From Pseudomonas sp. NFR16 (GTDB lineage Bacteria > Pseudomonadota > Gammaproteobacteria > Pseudomonadales > Pseudomonadaceae), in assembly GCF_900108875.1 (NCBI RefSeq), contig NZ_FNYJ01000001.1, positions 124,001 through 188,000 of the forward strand: 64,000 nucleotides of DNA, given 5' to 3'. Positions 17,723 to 26,502 of the stretch are shown one piece after another (within the stretch, counting starts at the first letter, position 1; each line of letters opens with the position of its first letter). The notes beneath the pieces were generated by a model. The model did no database searches and was not told the DNA's origin. It saw only the letters and a program-made list of their open reading frames with translations. The translations under genes and the position numbers were made by a program.

Positions 17723-18850
17723 TTACTGCGCGGCATACGGCGCGTAATCGATATACCCCTTTGCCGTTCCGACATAGAACGTTTCCCGGTCGGGTATTGT
17801 CAGCGGCCAACCATTTTTGAGTCGCGCGACAAGATCGGGGTTGCCGATATAAGGTTGCCCGAAGGCGGCGAAATCGATCAGTTCCGCATCGACAAGGTCT
17901 TGGGCCCGCTCCAGTGTCATGTCACCTGCAAGAATGAGTGCGGTGTCGCCCAATGCCGCCTTGCAACGCGTGAGCAAGTTGCGCAGCGACTGTTCCTGTT
18001 CGGCGCCTTCGCCGCCATTCAGGAAAAAATGAGACTGATCCATGACGTGAACATAGGCCAGGCCGCGCTCGCTCAAGCCGGCACACAATGCTGCGTACGT
18101 GTCATCGATCTGCGGATAGACCGGCATGTCGTAGAGCTGGCCGTAGGGAGAGATGCGATAACCCACCTTGTCTGCGCCGATGCGTGCACTGACCGCATCG
18201 ACCACTTCAAACGCGAAGCGCAGGCGATCCTCCAGGTTCTGCGCTGAATAACGGTCGGTGCGATCGTTGACCAGAGGATTCATGAACTGCTCGAACAGAT
18301 AGCCGTTTGCGCCGTGGATTTCGACTCCGTCAAACCCTGCCGTCATCGCATTTTCGGCGGCCTGTGCGAACTGCTCGACAATGGCCGCGACCTCTTCGGT
18401 CGCCAATGCTCGGGGCGTTGAAGTCTCGACGAATCCGGTTTTCCCGTCCTCGGTATAGGCATAGACCGTGGCGCCTTTGGCCGGCTTGTCGGTCGAGCTG
18501 ACCGGCGCCTTGTTGCCTACTTGAAGGGATGTGTGGGATATCCGTCCAACGTGCCATATCTGAGCAAACATCTTGCCGCCAACGCTGTGCACGGAATCGG
18601 TGACAAGCTTCCACCCGTCAATTTGCTCTGGGCTATAGATTCCCGGGTTGTGGAGATAGCCGTGGCCTTCCCTGGAAACCGGCGTGCCTTCAGAAATGAT
18701 GAGGCCCGCTGTAGCGCGCTGCGTGTAGTACAAAGCCAACTGTTCATTTGCAACCTCGTTGCGCGCTCTCGAACGCGTCAGTGGCGCCATGACGATACGG
18801 TTATCAAGCGACAAACCCTTGAGGTCGGCTTTTGCGAAGAGATTAACCAT
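17723..18850 (-). CDS. Old yellow enzyme, NemA/XenB-like
   Basis: This 375-residue protein is an alkene reductase of the old yellow enzyme family: the MAPLTRSRA start motif, AQIWHVGRIS, the substrate-site pair His-Gly-Ala-Asn (HGANGYLFEQFMNP), and NDRTDRY at the FMN barrel. Such enzymes use NADPH to reduce activated C=C bonds and nitrate esters or nitroaromatics. The start at 18850 is the family start; an earlier ATG at 18901 would add 17 residues. A LysR gene (19091) is divergent and probably controls it. Together with the MBL and SDR genes it looks like a xenobiotic stress cluster. Confidence 0.9.
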   Translation of the reverse strand: MVNLFAKADLKGLSLDNRIVMAPLTRSRARNEVANEQLALYYTQRATAGLIISEGTPVSREGHGYLHNPGIYSPEQIDGWKLVTDSVHSVGGKMFAQIWHVGRISHTSLQVGNKAPVSSTDKPAKGATVYAYTEDGKTGFVETSTPRALATEEVAAIVEQFAQAAENAMTAGFDGVEIHGANGYLFEQFMNPLVNDRTDRYSAQNLEDRLRFAFEVVDAVSARIGADKVGYRISPYGQLYDMPVYPQIDDTYAALCAGLSERGLAYVHVMDQSHFFLNGGEGAEQEQSLRNLLTRCKAALGDTALILAGDMTLERAQDLVDAELIDFAAFGQPYIGNPDLVARLKNGWPLTIPDRETFYVGTAKGYIDYAPYAAQ

Positions 18851-19090
18851 TGCCTGTTTCCTGTATGGGTGACACGGCTGATTGGTCAGGCTGTCGACCA
18901 CACCAGCCGGGGGCTGGCAGTCGACTGGCTGACGAGTGAATGAAGTCTAGGGTTATGCTGGATACGCTACAATTCGTCCGTCCGGCAAAAGACTAATGCT
19001 GGAAAAGCATGTCAGCTGAAATCTTTCTGGTCATCTTGCGAGCGATAATGGTTCGTGGGGTCAAATCTCTGCTGCATTTTTGGGGTGGTC

Positions 19091-20017
19091 ATGCAACTGA
19101 AGGCTCAGCGGTACCTGGCAATGGTCGCGACCACAGGCAGTTTCTCGGCAACGGCGCGGCACTTTCGCGTGCCGGCTTCATCGGTCTCACGGTTCATTGC
19201 CGCGCTGGAAGTGGAGGCAGGGCAGCAGCTGCTTTACAGGAACACCCGTGGCGTCAAACTGACCGAAGCGGGCGAGCGTTACTATCTGCAAATCCGCACG
19301 GTGCTGGAGCTGCTCGATGCTGCGGACGAAGAGCTGGCAGGCAACGTTGGAAAAATCCGTGGGATTGTCCGGGTCAACGCTCCTGCCACTTTCGGTCGAT
19401 TGCATTTTGGCAAGCTGGTGACTGAACTGCGGTCTCTCTATCCGGACCTGATCATTGAGCTGACGGTCACGGATGAACTGATCGATCCGGTGAAGGAGGG
19501 CGCGGACATCGTCTTCCGGATCGGGCATCTGGAGGATTCTGGTCTCATTGGAAGGCGCATCTGTGAGCAGCGTCATGTCTTGTGCGCAAGCCCGAAATAC
19601 CTGAGCCAGCATGATGAACCCCAGACGCCTGATCAGCTCAGAAACCATTCGTGTCTGGTCCACATCACAAACGGGGGCTCGGAGCGATGGTACTTTCGTG
19701 GTCCCGAAGGCGGACTGCCCACTGCGGTGGATGTGACGGGGCCTATTCGAAGCAACAACAGTGAACTGCTGTTGCATGCCGCTCTGGCGGGGGAGGGGAT
19801 CGTTCTGGTGCCTTCCTGGCTGTTGAAAAGCGACGCCTTCAAGGCGCGACAATTAAAACGTCTGCTGCCTGGTTTCGAGGGGGCGGTGAACGCTGTGCCG
19901 AGTCAGATGCATCTGATTTCACCCGAGAACAGGCTGCGCTCACACAAAGTGCGTGCGGTGTGGGAATTCCTGATCGAGGCCATCGGGTCGCCGCCTTATT
20001 GGGACTCAACCTCGTAA
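19091..20017 (+). CDS. LysR-family transcriptional regulator
   Basis: This 308-residue LysR protein has an N-terminal wHTH (residues about 3-60, SFSATARHFRVPASSVSRFI) and an effector-binding domain. The start at 19091 begins two residues before the HTH pattern; an upstream start at 19055 is also in frame. It is divergent from the old yellow enzyme gene with a 240-base intergenic region, the usual position for a regulator of that enzyme. The effector is unknown, but electrophiles are a reasonable guess given the neighbours. Confidence 0.85.
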   Translation: MQLKAQRYLAMVATTGSFSATARHFRVPASSVSRFIAALEVEAGQQLLYRNTRGVKLTEAGERYYLQIRTVLELLDAADEELAGNVGKIRGIVRVNAPATFGRLHFGKLVTELRSLYPDLIIELTVTDELIDPVKEGADIVFRIGHLEDSGLIGRRICEQRHVLCASPKYLSQHDEPQTPDQLRNHSCLVHITNGGSERWYFRGPEGGLPTAVDVTGPIRSNNSELLLHAALAGEGIVLVPSWLLKSDAFKARQLKRLLPGFEGAVNAVPSQMHLISPENRLRSHKVRAVWEFLIEAIGSPPYWDSTS

Positions 20018-20155
20018 AGCCCCAGGCTGCCCCGGTTGTGCCTGCCCGCAGCTAAGGCGCCGTCACGTTGCTGAACGTTCGTCGTGGGATGAAGGCCAAT
20101 CCACCGACGCTGTGATTCTTCGGGCCAAACCGTCGCTGTTTCTCCCGGTCACGCG

Positions 20156-21151
20156 TTACCGCGCCGGTTTGCCGAACAAACGCAGCCGGCTGACGCCACC
20201 GTCCGGGAAGACGTTGAGCCGCACGTGGGTGACGGGGCCCAGCTTTGCCACCTCATCTGCGTAGACATGCTCGCGATCCATCTCGGTTTTCTGCGGTGTC
20301 AGGAGTTCTCGCCAGAACAGGCTTTGTGTTTCGATCTGGCTGTCTGTGCCGCCTTTGACGCAAGCGGCCTGAATCGAGACCCGATCCGGGTAGTTGCCTT
20401 TGTAGTGCAGCGTGTCGATGACCACTCGCTCGATTTCCCCGGGAACGCCGAGTGCGACGATCACCCAGTCGTTGCCAGGTGTGCGTCGGCGCGCGGTTTC
20501 CCAGCCTTCGGCCATGACCGCAGCACGGCCCGGATTGAGGATGTTGCCCATTTGTCCGTAGTGCTCGTCGGAGCAGGCAATGGCGCGACCGCCGTTGAGC
20601 GCTGCGCACAGGTCGACGGTGTCCGTGGCGCTCACCGCCGACCAGTCTTTGTGCGGCACGCCATACACCCGCAACCGCGCGACGCCGCCGTCGGGAAAGA
20701 TATTCAGGCGCAGGTGGCTATAAGGCCGGGAATCGTCGATGGCATGGAGGTGGTGACTGTTGCCATTCAACTCGACGGCGCCGAGCACCTCGGCCCACAC
20801 GGTCGTTTCATCCGGATCGCCGACAGCCAGGAAGCAGGCGTCCAGTGAGGCCGAAGGCGGAAAGTTGCCAGTGAAGAACGACGTGTCGATGTCCACGCCC
20901 TTCAGAGTGCCGGCCACGCCCAGGCGGATGATCGCGTGATCGTAGCCCTCGTGGCGTTTGCGCCGCGACTCCCAGCCGTCCATCCATTTGCCATTGTCAT
21001 CGAACACATCGGCTTTGAAGACGGCAGGTGTGTGCTGGAACAGCCGGTTCACGTCAGCGAACCAGTCGTCGGTGACCGACAGCGCGACGGTGCCCAGTCG
21101 GGCGTCCGCCAGGTTGAGGTATTTCTCGAATGCGTGTTTGACGGTGTTCAT
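20156..21151 (-). CDS. alc: Allantoicase
   Basis: This 331-residue protein is a member of the allantoicase family: two repeats of a beta-sandwich domain, seen here as the repeated pattern [16 protein letters not shown] and [16 protein letters not shown], each ending a domain. It matches the family in length, with GWESRRKR and GWETARRR in parallel positions. It should cleave allantoate to ureidoglycolate and urea, or act on a related ureide. It is the last gene of a seven-gene operon (ABC importer, three DUF1989 proteins), and no ureidoglycolate lyase gene is present beside it. Confidence 0.9.
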   Translation of the reverse strand: MNTVKHAFEKYLNLADARLGTVALSVTDDWFADVNRLFQHTPAVFKADVFDDNGKWMDGWESRRKRHEGYDHAIIRLGVAGTLKGVDIDTSFFTGNFPPSASLDACFLAVGDPDETTVWAEVLGAVELNGNSHHLHAIDDSRPYSHLRLNIFPDGGVARLRVYGVPHKDWSAVSATDTVDLCAALNGGRAIACSDEHYGQMGNILNPGRAAVMAEGWETARRRTPGNDWVIVALGVPGEIERVVIDTLHYKGNYPDRVSIQAACVKGGTDSQIETQSLFWRELLTPQKTEMDREHVYADEVAKLGPVTHVRLNVFPDGGVSRLRLFGKPAR

Positions 21152-21183
21152 GAATCACCCTGTTTCAGAAAGTAAGACGCCGG

Positions 21184-21867
21184 TCAGCGCTGCGCGGCCT
21201 TGACGTGATCCGGGACCCACGGGCCCTTGACGGCGACGGCGGCGAACGCCTCGTCGATGACCTGCAATTGCGCATCCTTTGGCGTGTTGTCGCCCTGGCC
21301 CTGAATGTTGACGATGTCCTGCGGGCAGGCCGAAAAGGCCACGAAGCAATCCATCTCGGCGCGCAGGGTGATGTAGTCACCAGGGCGGGTGACCGTCGGC
21401 AAGGTGGCCAGCGTAATGTTGTCCGGCTGCACTCGGATGTTCATGAAGATGTTGAACGAGGCAAGGTTGCGGCGCGGAGGCGTGACGCCCAGTTCCAGCA
21501 TGCCTTCGAACAGGTTGTCGCTGCAGTTGCGATGATAGTGGGTGCACCCGAGCAACTCGTAGCGACGGCGATCGCAGGCTGCCATGAAGGTGTCGTGCAC
21601 ACCGGGCGAAGTGTCCTCGACCACGGTCAGGATCGGATGACGTGCGTTGGTGACGAAGCTGTCGCCGACCACCGGGTTCAAGTGCTGCGTCCATACGCGC
21701 GTGGCTTCCATGCACATGAATTCTTCGAGGTCGTAGGCGTTCCACGCCCAGCAGTCGACCACCTGGGTGCCATGGGTATTGATGACGCGCACCGATTGCC
21801 CGGCTTTCAGGCGCACGGCCTTGCCGTGGCCGGCGGGAATGGTAAGGGACGCGAGAGGGACAGACAT
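21184..21867 (-). CDS. DUF1989 family protein (urea carboxylase-associated type)
   Basis: This 227-residue protein belongs to the DUF1989 group, once called urea carboxylase-associated proteins. Features include the IPAGHGKAVRLKAGQSVRV start, the motif His-Arg-Asn-Cys-Ser-Asp-Asn near residue 120, and Ala-Cys-Pro-Gln-Asp near the C-terminus. Two relatives in other bacteria form carboxyguanidine deiminase (CgdA/CgdB), so a deiminase or amidase-like role on a ureido or guanidino compound is plausible. It is 32 bases upstream of allantoicase and follows a permease gene. The preceding ATG has a weak ribosome-binding site. Confidence 0.85.
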   Translation of the reverse strand: MSVPLASLTIPAGHGKAVRLKAGQSVRVINTHGTQVVDCWAWNAYDLEEFMCMEATRVWTQHLNPVVGDSFVTNARHPILTVVEDTSPGVHDTFMAACDRRRYELLGCTHYHRNCSDNLFEGMLELGVTPPRRNLASFNIFMNIRVQPDNITLATLPTVTRPGDYITLRAEMDCFVAFSACPQDIVNIQGQGDNTPKDAQLQVIDEAFAAVAVKGPWVPDHVKAAQR

Positions 21868-21891
21868 GGACAGACTCCTGTTCAGAATGGG

Positions 21892-22551
21892 TCAGGCCGC
21901 ACGATGGCGGATGAGGCGGCGCTCGAGGGCGCCGGCCGCGGTGTCGAGCAACAGGGTGATCAGCCAGTAGGCAATGGCGACCACCAGATAGATTTCGAGC
22001 GGGGCGTAACTGGTGGAAATGGCCTGCTTGGCGGCATACATGAACTCTTCCATGCCGACCACCGACAGCAGCGCGGTGTCCTTGACCAAACCGATGAGCA
22101 GACCCACCGAGGGTGGCAATGCCACCGGCAACGCTTGCCTGAGCAGCACGTGGCGCAGGGTTTCCAGGGGACTCAGGCCCAGCGCCGCGCTGGCTTCGTA
22201 CTGCCCGCGAGCGATGCCGCCGAATGCTGCGCGCAGGACCTCACCCATGTACGGGCCGTAATACAGCGTCAGCGCGGTCACGCCGACCGCGGGAGAGCTC
22301 AGCGTGACGCCGTATTCGGGCAGGATGAAAAACAACAGATAGATCAGCACCAGAATCGGCAAACCGAGCACGAAGTCAATGTAGGCGCGCACCGTCGCGC
22401 GCAGCCACGGACTGCCTTTTTGCAGTGCCCACGCCAGCAAGGCGCCCAGGGCAAGCGCCGTGCAGGCCGACATCAGGCTCAGGTGCAGGGTGATCAACAG
22501 CCCGGCGCCGAGGTCCGGAGCGTTGTCGAGAATCGCCGACCAATCCATCAA
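21892..22551 (-). CDS. ABC transporter permease, HisM/GltK-type
   Basis: This 219-residue membrane protein has about five hydrophobic segments and the conserved cytoplasmic loop SAALGLSPLETLRHVLLRQA, the contact site for the ATPase in polar amino acid importers. It belongs to the His/Glu/Gln/Arg/opine family of permeases. Its start overlaps the stop of the upstream permease by four bases, which points to translational coupling. The two permeases should form a heterodimer with the substrate-binding protein encoded upstream in the operon, but no ATPase gene is present in this cluster. Confidence 0.88.
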   Translation of the reverse strand: MMDWSAILDNAPDLGAGLLITLHLSLMSACTALALGALLAWALQKGSPWLRATVRAYIDFVLGLPILVLIYLLFFILPEYGVTLSSPAVGVTALTLYYGPYMGEVLRAAFGGIARGQYEASAALGLSPLETLRHVLLRQALPVALPPSVGLLIGLVKDTALLSVVGMEEFMYAAKQAISTSYAPLEIYLVVAIAYWLITLLLDTAAGALERRLIRHRAA

Positions 22552-23207
22552 TGGCTCCTTGCGCGGTTGAAGCGCCTTTCAAGGCGGCGCGCCACTTTCA
22601 GCGTCGGCCAGCAGATCAGCAGGTAACCGGCCACCACCAGCGCCAGTACCGGGGTAGCCTGGTAGGTGCGGGCGATCACCAGTTGCCCGGCGTACGTCAG
22701 CTCAGTGACCGCGACCACCGAGGCCAGCGGTGTGGTCTTGACCACCAGGGTGAATTCGTTGACCAGTGCCGGCAGGCTGCTGCGCAACGCCTGCGGCGCC
22801 GACACGTACCACCACACCTGAAAATCCGACAGCCCGAGCGCGTGGGAGGCTTCGGTCTGGCCGTGGGGCAGGGTGCGGTAATTGGCACGCAGAATCTCGG
22901 CGACATAGGCCGCGCTGTTCAGACCGATTGCCAGCACTGCCGCAAGCAGCGGTTTGCCTCCCAGACCGATCAGTGGCAGCGAGAAAAACACGATGAACAG
23001 CTGCACGATGGAGGGCACGCCGCGCATCAGGCTGACGTACAAATGCCCGATGCCGCGCCACAGTGGCAGAGACCGCCCGCGCAACCACCAGATGACGTGA
23101 CCCATGACAAAACTGGTGACGGCTGCCAGCACTGTGAGTTCGAGTGTCACCCACAGGCCTCGGACCAGATCCGGCAGGGCATTGAGCATTTGTGCGCTTG
23201 AGATCAT
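22548..23207 (-). CDS. ABC transporter permease, HisQ/GltJ-type
   Basis: This 219-residue protein carries the same permease fold, with the loop EASHALGLSDFQVWWYVSAPQA that contacts the ATPase. It starts three bases after the DUF1989 gene upstream and overlaps the next permease by four bases. With that permease it should make the membrane channel of an importer for a polar, amino-acid-like compound. Confidence 0.88.
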   Translation of the reverse strand: MISSAQMLNALPDLVRGLWVTLELTVLAAVTSFVMGHVIWWLRGRSLPLWRGIGHLYVSLMRGVPSIVQLFIVFFSLPLIGLGGKPLLAAVLAIGLNSAAYVAEILRANYRTLPHGQTEASHALGLSDFQVWWYVSAPQALRSSLPALVNEFTLVVKTTPLASVVAVTELTYAGQLVIARTYQATPVLALVVAGYLLICWPTLKVARRLERRFNRARSH

Positions 23208-23210
23208 CGA

Positions 23211-23855
23211 TTAAACCGCAAAGTCGCTGAGGTCTTCGGCCACCAACAGTTCAACCGCGCCGGGGATGTCGTTGCCCGCGATGCCGGTGCAGCACGTGGA
23301 CACCACGAAGAGCGTGTCCAGCACCACGCGGCAGGTGACTGAGTCACCGGTTTTGACCGTATTGGGCTGCGGCGACAGCGTGCCTTGCTGATCCAGTTGC
23401 ACGTGCATGAACAGGTTGATCGGGTCCGGAAGTTTGGGCTGCTCACGGCCCAGACGGCGAAGCTCACCTTGCAGCGCTTCGACGCAGCCCGTTTGCCCGG
23501 CATAACCGTTGGCGGCGAGGAACGACGTCGTCGAGGCTGGCAGCAGCAGGTCGTGGCGGCCGACGCTGTCCTTGCCCAGCACCATCACCGGGCGACGACG
23601 GTTATTGACCATGCGCATGCCCGCGCCCAGCACGTAGGAATTGCTGAACACGCGCGTGTGGTGCACCGACAGATGCACGTCCGGCTCGGTTTCGCTGAAG
23701 CCGAACAGGCTCGCGACGGCGCCGTCGTTCAGCGCCGTGATGCGCAGCAGTTGCCCGCGCTTGACCAGGATCGAACCGGCAGTGCCCGCTGCGACGCTGA
23801 CCGTTTGCAGGGGCAACGGAGCGCGGGTTTCGGTGGCGTCTTTCATTAACAGCAT
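23211..23855 (-). CDS. DUF1989 family protein, divergent copy
   Basis: This 214-residue protein shares the DUF1989 layout (VSVAAGTAGSILVKRGQLLR start) but lacks the HxNCxDN motif found in the two sister proteins; the equivalent region reads Gly-Gln-Thr-Gly-Cys-Val-Glu. Instead of the Cys-Pro-Gln-Asp motif it has Ser-Thr-Cys-Cys-Thr-Gly near residue 187. It may be a non-catalytic partner subunit of one of the sisters. It lies between another DUF1989 gene and the permease genes. The ATG used is 21 bases downstream of the neighbour's stop. Confidence 0.8.
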   Translation of the reverse strand: MLLMKDATETRAPLPLQTVSVAAGTAGSILVKRGQLLRITALNDGAVASLFGFSETEPDVHLSVHHTRVFSNSYVLGAGMRMVNNRRRPVMVLGKDSVGRHDLLLPASTTSFLAANGYAGQTGCVEALQGELRRLGREQPKLPDPINLFMHVQLDQQGTLSPQPNTVKTGDSVTCRVVLDTLFVVSTCCTGIAGNDIPGAVELLVAEDLSDFAV

Positions 23856-23876
23856 GGGGTACTCCTTGAAAGTCTG

Positions 23877-24494
23877 TCAGGCGAATGGCGGCTGATCATC
23901 GGAGATGACGATATCGATGGGCGTCACCAGCAGGCCGTTGCCGGGGATGATGTCCTGCGGGCATGACGACACCGCGCACACCAGATCCTTCAAGGCGCGG
24001 AACACGACGCGATCGCCTGCCTTGCTGATCGGGTCAGTGACTTGCATCCGGCAGTCGGCCGTCACCGGGCCGTTCTGAAACAGGTTGAAGGGCTCGGGCA
24101 CGTTGACCGCTGACACGCCGTACTCACGCAGGCCGTCGTGCATGTTGTCCAGGCAGTTGCGGTGCCCGTCCACGCCGAAATCAACGCTGAAACGCGTGCA
24201 ATCGCAGGCCGGGACGTTGGCGTCGTGCACGCCGACTGTGTCGTGCAGCACGTGAAGCAACGCCTCGTCGGCATTGGAGTACAGGCAGTCGCCGACGCTG
24301 AAAAACAGCGAATCCAGACGCCGGCGGGTGTGTGTGGGCGACAGGTATTCGTTGGCCTGACCGTTGACGATGGCGACGAAGTCGGCTGCCTGCTGGCCGT
24401 CACGATCGATCACGGTAATGAACTGGCCGCGGCGTACTTCGAAAGTCCGGCCATGCCCGGCAGGGACATGAACGTGGGTGGTTGGCGAAGACAT
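23877..24494 (-). CDS. DUF1989 family protein (urea carboxylase-associated type)
   Basis: This 205-residue DUF1989 protein has the VPAGHGRTFEVRRGQF start, the motif His-Arg-Asn-Cys-Leu-Asp-Asn and the Ser-Cys-Pro-Gln-Asp motif near the C-terminus, and keeps the Cys/His/Asp pattern of a likely metal or active site. The start at 24494 is 8 bases after the substrate-binding protein stop. It is the second gene of the operon, ahead of the divergent sister and the permeases. Confidence 0.85.
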   Translation of the reverse strand: MSSPTTHVHVPAGHGRTFEVRRGQFITVIDRDGQQAADFVAIVNGQANEYLSPTHTRRRLDSLFFSVGDCLYSNADEALLHVLHDTVGVHDANVPACDCTRFSVDFGVDGHRNCLDNMHDGLREYGVSAVNVPEPFNLFQNGPVTADCRMQVTDPISKAGDRVVFRALKDLVCAVSSCPQDIIPGNGLLVTPIDIVISDDQPPFA

Positions 24495-24502
24495 GGACGT
24501 TC

Positions 24503-25354
24503 TCACTTGGCAGGGATGAAATCGTGGGAGGGCAGGTCGAAGGTCACGCCCAGGTATTGCTGCTGCAATTTCTGCAGTTCGCCCGAGCTCTGCATCGCAA
24601 TGATCTGATCGCTGATGACCTTGTTCAGGCGTGTGTCGTCCTTGCGGGTCGCCCAGCTGATCCACTGACTGGTGCCCAGTTCGCCGACCTGACGCAGGTT
24701 GTCCGGGTGCTGCTTGAGCAGGCTGCCGAGAACGGTGATGTCGTCGAGGATGAAGTCGGCGCGTCGAGTCATCAGTGCCGAAAGGGTCTGGTCGACGCTG
24801 TCTACGCCGACGATCTTGATGGGCGCCAGGCCCTTGGATTTCAGCTCGACGTTGAACTGCTTGACCAGTTGCTCCGGCGCGGAGGTGGTCTTCACGGCGG
24901 CGCTCAGGCCAGCGAGGCTTTCCACTTTCAGGCCGGTCGGATCGATGCGCTTGTCGTCTGCGCGGGTCATTACAGCGTTCACGCTTTTGCCGAACGGGGC
25001 CACGAACAGCACTTTGCCGGCGCGCTCGGCGGTGACGTTGAGCGATGAGCCTTCGGCGTCCACCGAACCTGAAATCAGGGCCGGGATGATCCCGCTGAAC
25101 GCCATCTTCTGGTACTCGACCTTGACGCCGAGGGTCTTGGCGACCTGCGCCATGATGGCCGGGGTATAGCCGGTGATCGCGCCGCTGTCGTCGGTGTATT
25201 CGTAGGGGGCGAAAGTCGGATCGATGGCCACGACCAGCGTGCCGCGTGCCTTCACGTCATCCAGTGTGTCGGCCAGTGACGTGGAGGCGTGCAGGCCGAC
25301 GCCCAGCGTCATTGCGGCCAGAACGAGTGGAAATCCGGAGAACGTTTTTTTCAT
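24503..25354 (-). CDS. ABC transporter substrate-binding protein, polar amino acid type
   Basis: This 283-residue protein has a signal peptide (residues 1-28, cleaving near Leu-Ala-Asp) and the family-3 solute-binding pattern: GTLVVAIDPTFAPYEY, GYTPAIMAQVAKTLGV and the SALMTRRADFILDD segment. It should capture a polar, amino-acid-like solute in the periplasm. The start at 25354 begins the signal peptide; an earlier in-frame ATG at 25477 would add 41 residues rich in Pro and Arg. It is the first gene of the operon, and operator-like inverted repeats lie just upstream of it. Confidence 0.88.
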   Translation of the reverse strand: MKKTFSGFPLVLAAMTLGVGLHASTSLADTLDDVKARGTLVVAIDPTFAPYEYTDDSGAITGYTPAIMAQVAKTLGVKVEYQKMAFSGIIPALISGSVDAEGSSLNVTAERAGKVLFVAPFGKSVNAVMTRADDKRIDPTGLKVESLAGLSAAVKTTSAPEQLVKQFNVELKSKGLAPIKIVGVDSVDQTLSALMTRRADFILDDITVLGSLLKQHPDNLRQVGELGTSQWISWATRKDDTRLNKVISDQIIAMQSSGELQKLQQQYLGVTFDLPSHDFIPAK

Positions 25355-25448
25355 GATGGCGCCCTTGGGTGATGGGTAGACCCAAGGGGTATCGCAGATT
25401 CTGTGCCAGCATCGGCGTGGCGGCCCGAATAAAATCGCCGGCCCAGTA

Positions 25449-25503
25449 GAAACAGGGGTTTCAGGGAAATAATTCAAGAAACATATGTTTCTCAGGCTGA
25501 AAC
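25449..25503. promoter_or_regulatory. GAAAC-N4-GTTTC repeats upstream of the importer operon
   Basis: Two complete copies of GAAAC-N4-GTTTC occur at 25449-25462 and 25478-25491 (the second a perfect 14-base palindrome, GAAACATATGTTTC), and a half site GAAAC is at 25499-25503. They sit about 95 bases before the start of the substrate-binding protein and between it and the RpiR-type gene. They are likely operators for the RpiR regulator or another protein. Confidence 0.5.
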
Positions 25504-25583
25504 AGTTCTGGCGAGCTCGCGTGTGGCCTGCTCCGGGTTGGTGCGACGTTGCGCTATTATCGGGCCATTACCCGAAAAGAGGC

Positions 25584-26462
25584 TTATTCCAGCTCTTCCA
25601 GTTTCTGGTGGAGCACTTCGGCCTGGGCGAGATGGGTGGATTTCTCGCCTGCCAGCTCCTTGCCGACCAGCGAGCAGATCAGATTGGTGATGCCAGCGAC
25701 ACTGGCGTTGCTGTCGAACATCAGGCTGCCTTCGGTGTGGCAGCGGATGACCCAACGCGCAAGCTTCGCCGGCCTGCCGGTGAGCACGTCGGAGATGTAC
25801 AGAATCTGCACGCCCAATCCCGCCATCACCGCCATGGCGCCTTCCAGCTGCGGCACGCGTCGGCGCAGTCCGATGCAGATCGCCACGTCGCGCTCGTCCA
25901 GTCCTGCCAGGTATTCGGCGAGGCTGTCGCCAGGAGCGGGCAACAAGAGAATGTCGCCACGCACCTGAATCAGATTGCTGCGAAACATCACGGCGATGGT
26001 CTGGCTATGACGAAAACCGATGAGGACCACCCGCCGCGCCTTGGCAATGGCCTGGGTCATGTGGGCAAGATCGGTGGGGGAGAGCGATTCGTAGGTTTTC
26101 GCCAGGTTGGCGATTTCCTGATCCAGATGATGCTGCACCAGCGCCTGAGGATCGTGGTCGGCGTCGTTCAGGTGCTGCAGATAGAGAGGGGAGCCGCCGC
26201 TGCTGGCTTTGCGCGCTTCACGTCGCGCCGCATCGTAGGAGTCATAGCCCAGCGCCCGGAAAAACCGGGTCGTCGTCGCTTTCGATACGCCGGCGCTGAT
26301 CGCAAGTTCGGTCGCGGTCTGCATGGCGAGCTGGCCAGGGGACGCCAGAATGACATCTGACAGTTTCTGCTCCACCGCCGACATCTGCTCATAGCGGCTG
26401 CGGATGCGGCTTTCCAGTGAGGCCGACGGCTCGGGTGATCTGGAGATGACCTTCGATGACAT
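25584..26462 (-). CDS. MurR/RpiR-family transcriptional regulator
   Basis: This 292-residue regulator has an N-terminal RpiR helix-turn-helix (residues about 15-85, SAGVSKATTTRFFRALG) and a C-terminal SIS domain (about 130-280, with ARRVVLIGFRHSQ and the LIQVRGDILLLPA pattern), which binds phosphosugars in many relatives but is not necessarily used for sugars here. It lies immediately upstream of, and on the same strand as, the importer/allantoicase operon and is its most likely regulator. The start at 26462 was chosen because the 36 residues before it do not fit the family. An inverted repeat lies before its own start. Confidence 0.85.
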   Translation of the reverse strand: MSSKVISRSPEPSASLESRIRSRYEQMSAVEQKLSDVILASPGQLAMQTATELAISAGVSKATTTRFFRALGYDSYDAARREARKASSGGSPLYLQHLNDADHDPQALVQHHLDQEIANLAKTYESLSPTDLAHMTQAIAKARRVVLIGFRHSQTIAVMFRSNLIQVRGDILLLPAPGDSLAEYLAGLDERDVAICIGLRRRVPQLEGAMAVMAGLGVQILYISDVLTGRPAKLARWVIRCHTEGSLMFDSNASVAGITNLICSLVGKELAGEKSTHLAQAEVLHQKLEELE

Positions 26463-26502
26463 TTGGGCGCTCCCCGGCGGGACAAAAGCGGCAGTGTATA
26501 TA

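Noticed and set aside
21205..22626. A 473-codon plus-strand open frame
   Set aside because: It is antisense to a DUF1989 gene and a permease gene, with Gln/Arg/His-rich translation lacking any motif.
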